Assembly (NCBI RefSeq): GCF_032854445.1 | Contig: NC_088299.1 | Location: forward strand, 4,067,001-4,131,000 | Reading direction: 5' to 3' | DNA length: 64,000 nucleotides | Origin: Liolophura sinensis | Lineage: Eukaryota; Mollusca; Polyplacophora; Chitonida; Chitonidae | Part shown: piece after piece, positions 45,101 to 57,100 of the stretch | Numbering within the stretch: the stretch's first letter is position 1 | Layout: each line of letters starts with the position of its first letter | Translations under genes and position numbers: made by a program | Notes under the pieces: model-generated | Told to the model about the DNA's origin: nothing | The model's database searches: none | What the model saw: the letters and a program-made list of their open reading frames with translations, nothing else

Positions 45101-48100
45101 TAAAACTGAATGCTTTGATTAGGGAGGAGGCTATGGACTCATGGTCTTTCAATCTCTAGGACACAGGAGGTAGCTAGTGGTTCAAACCTGGCCTTAAACA
45201 GGGAAATTAAACGTCTAGATTTGTAGATTTGTCATTTCCACAACTGGCTTTGAATTGGATTAAATTTTGACTGAGTGAACGGGGTATACAGTGTTTCGCA
45301 TAAAGTTAAGGCTTTTTTCATGTGACACATTTTGGTGGAATCTGTTTGATTCATCCATATTATAGGGCCACAATATAAGTCTCTTGTGTATTTTGATTAA
45401 TGTCTTAACAGAAGAACGTAGTGGCATCAAAATGTCATTTTAAAAGGCTTCGTGCCTCTGAAAATAAATTTTACATATCGGCTACTGAAGTGTAGGTGAA
45501 ATACAGAAACGCTTGAGTCTGTTCATAAAAATGTTATATATTCATTTCCATCTTCTAGTTATTTTGTCCCCCATTTTCGGCCTATTTTAATTTTGACTTG
45601 ACTGTATCCCTTCTTCTAAATTTTTTTTTGCTGTTGTTTTCTTGTAATTATTAATTAACATGAATATCATAATGAAGATGTGCCAAAATAAAGGTATACT
45701 CTAGTTCTTCGGCCTTTTCGACCGCCTTTTCAACGAATATTTTTGTACATTCTGAGAGAACTACAAAGTGTAGAAAACTAATTTGCTCAGCTTTATGAAG
45801 CTCAGATCTTTCATAGGGACATGAACAAATCATTTTAGCATCATTTTGATAATAGTTGTATGCTTAATTTCAACTGAGAAATGTGCTTAAGTGCTTGAAT
45901 AGGTTGAAGATTGGCATTAGTGAGTTTAACATGACATAAAGAAGCAAGCCCTGTAAGGATTTCATTCTTTTACAGCCGACAGTTGAAGATCCCATCTCAC
46001 ATCTCCATCTTGCACGTGGAGCAGGAAGTGGTAGGGGATGACACATTGGCGCTGGACAGCGTACTGGAGTGTGACGAGAAACGCCACAGCCTTCTCCAGG
46101 AGGAGAAACAGATAAATGCTCAGCTGGCAAAATCAAGGCAAGTACTGAATTCCACTGGGGTCTCCATGACTTAGCATGCTAGCACAGCGCAATAACCCAG
46201 AAGTCTCTCACCAATCAGATCACTTCACCAATGTCACACATAATTTTGATAAATATTCATAATACAAAAGCGACAGTCATATCATCCATGTATTGATCAA
46301 AGCAGAGCTTTTGTCTTGTGAAAAACTAGTGTTGTTCTTTTCATTCCTTGAATGTCTGAAACTGATCATCTGACCTTTAAGTGAGTCGTGTGTATGCAAA
46401 TTAGGATGTGTGTCATAAACCACAGAGTACTGCATAAAATGCCAATCAAATGAATTCTTAAATAAATCAACGGCCCTGATTGCACAGTTGGTAGAGGATC
46501 CGCTTCGGGAGCGGTAGAACCAGAATCAGTCCTGGGTCGAGTCACACGTAAGACTGCAAAAGAGGAAGTTGTAACTTCCTAGCTTGGCGTTCAGCATGAA
46601 GGGGATAGTGCAACGACTGGTTGACCTGTATCGGTATAATGGCTTGGGTGGGGCGGCTTCCTTACCTTTGGTAAGTCGTCTCGGTGAAGCAGCACTAGAT
46701 AAAAGAGCAGTGGAAATCCGTCCTGCAACAAGGAGGTACATTCCATACACCCTAAGGATTCCTTCGTCGTCATATGACTGAAAAATTGTTGAGCACGATG
46801 TTAAACCCCAAGCACTCACTCACTCGCTCTTAAATAAATCAATAAATTCTTAAATGAATCAATAAATTAACAGATTCAAAATATAAAAATAATCTCCATA
46901 AAATTCTATTTCACATATTGAATTTATGAAATATGTTTTCCTTTTCAGTGAAGCAGGAAAGGCTGACGCTGCCATATCTGGTCGTCTGAACGAGATTTAC
47001 CATGAACTGGAGGCCATGGAAGCAGACAAAGCCCCGGCTAAGGCAGCAGTCATTCTCTGTGGCCTGGGATTTACTACAGAAATGCAGCAGAAAATGACCA
47101 AGTAAGGGAGAGATCTGGGAATTTGTAATACATCTATAGTTAATTTACAAATTTATGAAAAAGCTTTGTGATGTTTTGTCTTTCTTTAATAGTCAGTCCC
47201 AGTTGTGCTTTATTTTGTTGAAATTTTCAGGCCTGCGAATCACGAAGTAGCCTTAAGACTCAGGTCAGACTTTGTTTTAACCCATGGTATAATTCCTGAG
47301 AGAATTTTCAAACTTTAGGGATAATTATCAGTCATATAAGCCTAGGACAACTCTAGGTATTAAAATAAAATTTCTGTTAAAGGTAAGCATCAATTTTTAG
47401 AGCAGTAAACTATTTTGAAGTTTCTGCCAGCAACCTGCGGATGATTGTGGGTTTCCCTCGAGCTCTGCCTGGTTTCCTCCCACCATAATGCTGGCTGCAG
47501 TCATATAAGTGAAATATTCTTGAGTACGACATAAAAGTATGTGGAATAGCATACATAAATAAAGTCAGTTTTGTGTGTGAGGAAGACAGATTACGCATTC
47601 AGTGACTTTGGTTGATACATTACAAGCATTTAAGGTGAAATGACATTTTACACAACTTGAGAAAATATTGCTCTTAGATCTAAAACTGTCCTACATTCCA
47701 TTGAGTATGCATACTGTAGGAAATGAAACATACATGTGCCTTCAGAATGTAGAACTCTGAGCAAATGAATTAATAATTAAAGGCAATCTGAGTGATTGTT
47801 TTCTTTCTTTTCTTTCCAAAGAGAGTTTTCTGGAGGCTGGAGAATGAGACTGGCACTAGCTCGAGCACTTTTCACAAAGTAAGTCAAGAAAAAAGATAAC
47901 TATGTCTCAATTGTGTGTGTGTGTGTGTGCAGTTATCAAGAAATACAGTGAAAGAAGGTACTCAGTTTTAATAAATAATTTCATTTCATTTTGATGAAGA
48001 TTCATTTATTCATTGGCCATTAGTTTGTTACCAATGAGGTCGTGTGTAGAAATGCAGGTCTTTGTGTTTTTGATGCGGCTGTAAATTTCCAAGATTTGTC

Positions 48101-51100
48101 AGGTGCCTGGTTCAGATCGGTGGCTTATCCCAAGAACTCCGTTTCCTGATCACATTAACTTGACCACTGTCGTGTGAGAGAAAAATTCTTAAGCAGGACA
48201 TTGAACACTCTTCAAAGAAATAATTGTGTTTTAAGCCTCAGTGTTGAGGTATTGATTAAATACCAAAGTGGGGGCCTCCGTAACTCAGATGGTTAGTGCG
48301 TTAGTGCAGCGTAATGACCCAGGAGTCTCTCACCAATGCAGTCGCTGTGAGTTCAAGCCCAGCTGGCTAATAAGTAGGAAGGTCTTTCAGCAATCTGCGG
48401 ATGGTCGTGGGTTTCCCCCGGGCTCTGCCCGGTTTCCTCCCACCATAATGCTGGCCGCCGTCGTATAAGTGAAATATTCTTGAGTGTGGCGTAAAACACC
48501 AATCAAATAAAGAAATGAATTTAACCCACGACCATCCGCAGATTGCTGGTGGACCTTCCCACTTACAGCTGGAGAGGAAGCCAATCAAATAAATAAATAA
48601 ATACCAAGGCCAGATGTTTTGGTTCCTCAACCCCGTATGTTCACAGGAAACTTTTCTGAATTTTTCTGGCCTTCTAACAATGTGACTTACATTTTAGCTG
48701 TTTCTTGTCAGTTTTAAAGGGATATACCACTGAGAGAAATTCAACATTTTTGAGTTGGCACAGCTAAATACCAAAAATGGGTTCGTGTCCAGACTAAACC
48801 TCCTGGGCTTGTGTTTTCCGAAAAATGTCAATTAAGAGAATTATAAGGGGAAGTGCATCACTGGGCTAAACTGTCCGCCCAACGAGATAACATGCAAATG
48901 AGGCAGCATGAAAATTCCCACATGGCAGCATTCACTTGTGAATCACACATGTAAATATAATAATATGATATGAAAGCAAGATGAATAAAGGAGAAAATTG
49001 AGAAGCTGAACGCTTCTGAAACTTTTCTGAATGTGCCTGAAGGAAAGATGTACCATTTATGCCTCCAGAACCCAATAAGAAAAATAATCCGTAAATTATT
49101 GTCAACAAGACTGGCATGAAATTTTTCACAATGTATGTGTATGTGATACAATAGGACTGTTTTGACATGGCTCAGTTGGTTAGCGTCTGTTTCGGGGGCT
49201 TGAGATCCAGGTTCAATCCTGGGTCGAGTCACACCTAAGGCTTTAAAAGAGGCAGTTGGAGCTTCCTGGCTTGGCTTGGCGTCCAGCATTAAGGGGAAGT
49301 GCAACGAATGTTTGACACGTATCAATATAATGGCTTGGGTGGGTCAGCTTCCGTAAGTCTAAGTAGGAAAAAGAGAGGCGGAAATCCATCCTTCAACAAG
49401 GAGACACATTACATGCACTCTAAGGGTCCCTTCATCGTCATGTGTTTAAATTATTAAACCCTAACGGCGTTAAATCCAAAGCACTCACTCTCTTGTTTTA
49501 ACATTTACTGATGAAAGAGTTTGAACTCGAACTCGCCTATTCTTGAGAATGGTATTAATCCTCAGTCAAAAATAAATAAATCATATTTGCTGTGTTCTCA
49601 AGTCTTGTATGCTTCATTTCAGACCTGATTTGCTCTTGTTAGATGGTAAGTTACTTCTTATTCTTACAGATTTACTGAACAGTTTATTGCACATTAATTT
49701 TTTTTCAAACTGATGAGATTCTTAATATTTCATTTTAAATAACATGATGATGATGCATGCAATTAGTGTCAAAATGTTTCACATGCAGCCGCTGTGAGTT
49801 CAAGTCCACCATGCTGGCTTCCTCTCCTGCTGTACGTGGGAAGGTCTGTCTGCAACCTGTGGATGGTCATGTGTTTTCCCCGGGCTCTGTCTGGTTTCCT
49901 CCCACCATAATGCTGGTCGCCGTTGTATAAGTGAAATATTCCTGAGTACGGCGTAAAACACCAATCAGTCAGATCAAAATGTTTCAATACATCATCGTGA
50001 TAGTTCGTACCCGGCTATCCGGTCACTCCTGATTCGATTTAGCTACACCGACAGAACTGAGAAGTTGGCTTAAAAAGAAGTTTGTGAAGTATAAAGGCAA
50101 ATTGTTTATGATAGTCATGAACATTAATACAAAATCTGAATGGGATTTTACTTGGGATTTTTTTTTTTTTTCCAGAACCTACAAACATGTTGGACATGAA
50201 GGCCATTATCTGGCTGGAGAATTATTTACAGGTCAGTTTATGTCCCTCGTAGAAAATACGTAAAAATAAATATACCCTAATTCGTCAACCTTTTCGCATA
50301 TGATAGAGGAACTTTCAGTGCAATTTATGCGCATTTTTTATTTGAGTTTGGAGACAAAAACACAGTGGTTGGAATGACCAATTTCAGGGCCTCACAAAAA
50401 GTATAATTTTGTCACTGTGCACAGAATAATGCCTTCAAAGTATGCTTGAACCTTGCAAACATATGAAAAGGTTGAAGAATTACTGTAGAGTACATTACAT
50501 TTCTGGCTTTTTGCTTTAATAAGTAGCATTCAGTATAAGAAGTATTAACATTTTTTTTGGGGGGGGGGGGGGGGCGTATTTAAACATTCTGGGTATAGCA
50601 AGTGCTGATGTGGGCTGAGAATTGTGGGAGACAAGACACCCATTCCCCAGCATAGAGGAGTTACACAACATCAACACCCTGATAGAACAGTAGTCAGTCA
50701 GCCGTATTAACATTAGCATGGCCACAGTACTCCAATATGGCCGCCAGAAGTATATGTAGATCATTCAATGTTAATGTGCTGCTTCATGAAAATGCCATGC
50801 TGAAAATGACTTCATTCAGTGACATTGTACTGACAGCAAACAGACCAGTACTAAGACTACATGTACCTCCTGTTAAGCACCGAACAAGGAAATACAATCT
50901 ATATCCGTAACATCTTGGTCAAGTGCATTTTTAATAAATGAATGAAGGAATGACTATGGCTTATAACCAGTTTGGCAATATGGCAGTCATATCAGGGCAA
51001 GAGCATGTTTAAATCAGGAATCAGTAAATAATTTTTGTTGCGATAATGAACTCCTCTAAAATCATATGATTAACCTGCGAATGTTATTCAAGCCATGTAA

Positions 51101-54100
51101 AATAACACAAGCTTTAGCTAAAGTTTGAAATCCACATTCATATCTTGTTTTTTAACTACATCATATTATTGAGGCAGAGAGTTATACAATACAAGAATGG
51201 ACTGGTAAAGTGCATCGTAAGGTCCCAGGTTCAAATCCAGCTGTTGCAGCTTTGAAAATAGATGACTTGTCAGGTACCTGGCTAGTTAGGTTCAGCATTT
51301 CTCCCTCTGCTCTGCCAGTTTTCTCCACCCATAACCTGACAACCATTGTATGAGTGAAATATCCAAAACTACAAAATATCACGAAATAGAATTTTGTTTT
51401 TTTTTTCACCAGACATGGCCCACAACAATCCTGGTTGTTTCCCATGACCGTTCGTTCCTGGACGCAGTGGCCACAGATATTCTGCACATACACTCACAGA
51501 GGATTGACACGTACAGGGGCAACTATGAAGTCTTTCACAAAACCCGAGATGAGAAGCTGAAAAACCAGCAGAGAGAGTTTGAGGCTCAGAAACAGTACAG
51601 AGATCATATACAGGTAAGTGTTGGAAATATTGGAAGCCGGTCACAGCCAAGTGGTAAAAATGTCTGTCTACAATCACTAGGACATGAACTGTTGGGTTAA
51701 TCTCAGTCTTGGACACAGGGCGAATTGATTTCCCTTAAAAGTTCGTGCCACTCTCTATTTACGAGAATCTAACTTGATTCTCATGTGTCGGTATTGAAAA
51801 TATTGTAAATTCCCAACTTAAAATATGGTTGAAAGGCTCTTCATTGGCTCTGGACATCCGTAATTGATATGTGACGTTTTACAACAATGACATATACGTT
51901 ACTGCCTGTTGCTCTTCTGTCTTTTGATACATTATGTCTTCACAGTATGAGTTCTGAACACTGATTGGATACAATGCTAAGCTTCCAGCCAATAGTAGCT
52001 CCCTTTCCTTTTAAGTTTGCAGTTGCATCTCCATCAGTGGCTAAAGAATCTTTCTCTAAAAAGACTCTAATGATGTTTGAGCAAAGCTTGAAAAATGGCT
52101 TTGATTTCATTGAAGGAGAGACGGCACTAAAGGTTGTGATATTTCAACAACAGAAAGCCTGGGAATGATTTTTTTTTTTCATGAGATTACCTTAACATTT
52201 GAAATGGGCCATATTTAGCAATGCTGTGAAGGAATATGAAAAATAAACTACTTGCGAAATTCAGGCCCTTGACACTGGATCATCAGTATCCCCCACCCGT
52301 GTTCTCAGTGATTTTGGTGCCATATATTGTTAACAGTGCTTTTACTGTCACTCATGTGGTCTAACATCATATACATATACCTTGGAGATCACATGCGTAT
52401 TGAGTTTGCCCTGAGGGCGAAAATATTTGTTTAACATGGCAAAGTTTGTCAGTTGTTTATCAAAGGCTTGTGGCTTACTCCTGGCATTCGTGTTTCCCAC
52501 CAACCATATAAATGAAAATTTCTTAAGTATTGTGTCAAACGCCAAACAAAATACCTCAATTGACATGTGGCCAGTCATTCTGTCAATCATTTCTGTCTCT
52601 GGTCTATTTCAGGTTTTCATCGATAGGTTTAGGTACAATGCCAACAGAGCCTCACAAGTTCAAAGCAAGTTAAAGTTGCTGGAAAAATTGTAAGTATCCA
52701 CATACATCAAATGAATCTCTTGATTTTATGTTTTTTACTGAAAAAACTGAAGAGCATTCAGCTATAATGTGTTTTGTGTGTACACTCAACCTCAACATTA
52801 CTCATGCTTTAGCTAGTACAGATAAATCCCTTCATCTTAAACCAAAACTGGGGCCCTCCGTGGCTCAGTTGGTTGGCGCGCTAGCGTTGCATAATGACCC
52901 AGGAGTCTCTCACCAATGGGGTCGCTGTGAGTTCAAGTCCAGCTCATGCTGGCTTCCTCTCCTGCCGTAAGTGGGAAGGTCTACCAGCAACCTGCGGATG
53001 GTCGTGGGTTTTCCCCGGGCTCTGCCTGGTTTCCACCCACCATAATGCTGACCGCCGTCGTATAAGTGAAATATTCTTGAGTACAGCATAAAACACCAAT
53101 CAAATAAATAAATTAAACCAAAACTGGATCTTGAAGAAAGTTATGGTACTATTGATATATCCGGGGTCAGCTGAACGACTGTGGTTTGGTTAATAGTTAT
53201 GTGTATTTCTGAGGAATATGATCTGTGAGTACATTTCTACCAGTATTGAAAAGTATTGACAGTTTTGTATTCTTCTTCCAGACCAGAATTGAAACCTGTA
53301 GAAAAAGAAAGTGAAGTGATATTAAAGTAAGTCTTGTTTTATTTCTTGACAGAAATAATGGTGACTATGATGTGTATTCATTACACATGTAAAAATGTAT
53401 GTAAATCCCTGAATTTCAAGGTTTACGGTAATGAGAAAAGTTCTGCTGGAGAGTTAAACCCTTTACAAATGTGAACCTATATTTTTTATTGTGTGTTTCA
53501 GGAAAACAGTTAGTTTGAAACTTTCTTAGAACCTATTACAGTCAAACCCTTGTTAAAATGGAGATAAATGTGGTCATAATCAAAGTCTTAAGAAGGTTTT
53601 ATACAAGTGGGCAAATGTGTGTGAAGTGCGGGAATTCCAATTTAAGACAATCAGGCCAGTTATGCCGTCAAATCAAGAAAATCTTTTAAAGAATGACTAA
53701 ATTTATTCAGAATTGGCACAGTGTGATTGTGTTTAACACATACTCTTTTAGCATATGAAAGGGCAGATTTTAAAGGCCATTTATAAAAGGAGAGGAAAAC
53801 CCACAGGCTTGATATGTCTTTTCTAATTGTCAAAAAATTGTTTAATTTTCATCAGTTTAACTTCAGAATGTGCACAAAAAATAGCGACTTGCCACTATGT
53901 CCACAGTGAGCTGTCTGACATTTTTTTCCAAATTCTAATGATGTTTTTGCATTCTTGTTCATATCAAAATGTTATTGACAAAAAACATGAATTTATTTAT
54001 TTTTTTTATTTGTTGCTGTGTTAAGTGCCAAAATATTCAGGTACGTGTAGGTTATGATATCTTTATACATGTCTTATATAAAGATATCTCTGCCCAGAGT

Positions 54101-57100
54101 CCTTATGTATGTATTGTCTTTCAGGTTTCAGGATTGTGATAAGTTGTCTCCCCCTATACTACAGCTGGATGAGGTGGAGTTCTATTATAACAAAGACCAT
54201 GTCATATTCTCAAACATCTGTGTCAACGCCAACATGGGATCGAGAATCTGTATAGTATGTACATGTATTTATTTGTTGAAATATTTGCAGTTGTTTTTTT
54301 CTTTTGGACCTGCCAAGCTGAGAAGAAATTTTACAAAGGTGTTACAGAGTGGTTTTCATTATAACATATGTGCATAGCGACAAATCCAGAGCATTAATCA
54401 TTTATCTCCCTTGCATGGTCAGCGTCATTTAGCAGTGGAAAGGAATATGCAGATGTGAATTTTCACTTATCTACAGGAAGGTCGTTAATAAATACCTAAA
54501 ATCTTTGACCTTTTCTGTTCTCTAGGTGGGTGAGAATGGTGCAGGTAAAACAACGTTATTAAAACTTCTGCTGGGGAGTTTGGACCCTGTGCGAGGGATT
54601 CGACATGTTCACAGAAGCCTGCGGATTGGCTACTTCAGTCAGCATCATGTCGACCAGCTCGACATGGGTGCCTCATCAGTGGAGCTTCTCGCAACACGAT
54701 TTCCAGGTACACGTAGACATAATTAATTAGTCAGACAAGGCCCCAATCCAGGTGTTGAAGGGAAGGTACCATTTTAAATTCAAGAGTGCACGTTGTCAGG
54801 CTGAATGGCCTAATTTTAGTCATTTTTGGCTTATTTGTGCTGACAAAAAGCATTTTGGGTAAAAAATTGGGAAAGACAGAATCCAGGTATTGGGTTAGGC
54901 CATGCCAATCTTGGTTTGCTTTTCAGAAAGAATATGAAAATTATCAAGCATTCCTCTGTTGAGTCAATTATTTCTGGTGGGGGAGGGGGGAGCAAATTAA
55001 TTTTCTTAGTATGTACATTCCACAGCCAATAGAAAGTAATTTACAGATCATGTGACCCTAGTCATTTGAAGGCATGTTGTGCATCACTTGACATCATACA
55101 ACAAGCTAATCACAGAGTTGTCTTCTTTCATAAGAAGAGCCTAGTTCAGCCTTGGTATTTATTTGGGCTTGTGAATTGCCTTGTGAGAGGCCGGTTTCCT
55201 CTCACCATTATGCTGGTCATTGTCATAAAAGTGAACTATTTTTGAGTATAGCGTAAAACACCAATCAACTAAATGCAATAAATCTGTCATACAATTGTTG
55301 TAAGGACTTCACTTTAACAAAATTAGTAGGGCATGGTCCTGTCTTTGAATTTAAACTATTACTGTGGCTACATGGCTGATGTACTTCTTTTGGGACTTGA
55401 AAGTCATGGGCTTTCTTTGGAAATAGCCTTCTTACTGTAACGGGAGCAGTTTTCCAGTGCTTATACTAGCAGTAGCTAGGGGGAATTTTCCTTTAGCTCA
55501 GTTGGTATAGGGCTGGACTTTGGACCTGAGTTCGAATCCTTGTGTGACCCACGTAGTGAAATCCTTCCACCTTTACACTTATGAGGAAGGTATTTGAGGA
55601 AGCGACTATCAATCAAGTATAACATATACAGTATAATATATATCAAATGTAGACCATGCTTTGCTTGATGTGGTGAACAATGTGTTTGGAAGATTTCAAC
55701 TCAGACTGTTTGCTGAGCTGTAATACTCATGCATTTTGAATGGTTTCATAGCAAACCTGCAAGTTTCAACACATAATAATTTAACTAGGGAAATTCTTTG
55801 CTTGATGAATTGATTCATTTCAAGAATCATGGATGCTCTCAGCTTCATTTTTTATACGTTATATCACTGCCGTTCCCTGGTTTAAGCATCTTCTCGCCAC
55901 AATATTGCTGCAATACTGCTGAAGTGGCCACCATCAGTCATTCATTCATTCTTTGTAGAACTACATTTATGGCCTCTCTTCTGGGTGTTTGCATGTTTCA
56001 TGAACCTCTGAATTACCGTTTTTGTATTTCCTGTTTTTCTCCAAGGTAAACCTGTGGAAGTGTACCGGTCATTCTTGGGCTCTTTCGGGGTGACGGGAGA
56101 TATGACCTACATTTATGGCCTCTCTTCTGGGTGTTTGCATGTTTCATGAACCTCTGAATTACCGTTTTTGTATTTCCTGTTTTTCTCCAAGGTAAACCTG
56201 TGGAAGTGTACCGGTCATTCTTGGGCTCTTTCGGGGTGACGGGAGAGTTAGCCACACGTCCTGTGGGGACTTTGTCAGGAGGCCAGAAGAGCCGTGTTGC
56301 CCTGGCAACCATGAGCATGACAATGTGAGTTAACTCTACTCTGCCTGTAAAATGAACGGGAATCATAGTTTGCATTAGATTAGGATTAAGGAACAATCTT
56401 ACTAAGAAGTTTTCTGCTTCAAAAGGCAATAGTGTCATGTACTCTTGTGCCTGGTGTATTTATTGTGAAATGTCCTTGCAGAGTCTCTGATCCCTCATGC
56501 TTTTGTGAAATGTTCTTCCAGAGTTCTTGATTCCTCGTGTATTTCTGCTTTGCTGAAGTAATAAAAGACAAGATGTTTAGAAATTGAAAGCAAGAGAAGT
56601 TCAGTTTTGTGTGCATGACTAATAGTCACCGTAATCTGTGTGATGTTGACCAGTAAAAGGACACACATTCCATCATATTTGTTTCAAGCAAGATTTCTTT
56701 TTAATGAAATAATTTTTGAAATGTGTGAAGAGAAAGAGGAATGGTGAATTTCCTAAGTGTTACTTTGGCGATGATTTTCAGGCCTAACTTCCTCATTCTT
56801 GATGAACCCACTAATCACCTGGATATGGAGACAATTGAAGCTTTGGGCAAAGCTCTGGAGAAATTTCAGGTGGGTAGTTACATTAATCTGTGTCTGGTGT
56901 GCTGGAGGCATGCTGTTGAATTTACATGTATGACTCAGAACAGCACTGGTGGCAACATTTGCTGGAGGCATTTTGATGCTGTTGAGTTTACCAGTATGAC
57001 AGAACAGCCCTGGTGACAGTATTTGCTGGAGGCATTTTGATGCTATTGAGTTTACCAGTATGACAGAACAGCCCTGGTGTTAACATTTGCTGGAGGCATT

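Noticed and set aside
46526-46819. 97-codon minus-strand frame and plus-strand shadow
   Set aside because: Entirely SINE family B sequence, with the same kind of frame appearing in the copy at 11893-12245.
52848-52940. tRNA gene suggested by A and B boxes
   Set aside because: The boxes belong to the SINE family A head. There is no paired acceptor stem, and the same head recurs with a SINE body many times.
56046-56100. An additional ABCF3 exon
   Set aside because: It is the truncated first copy of the duplicated exon 17 start, has no donor and leads to a stop.
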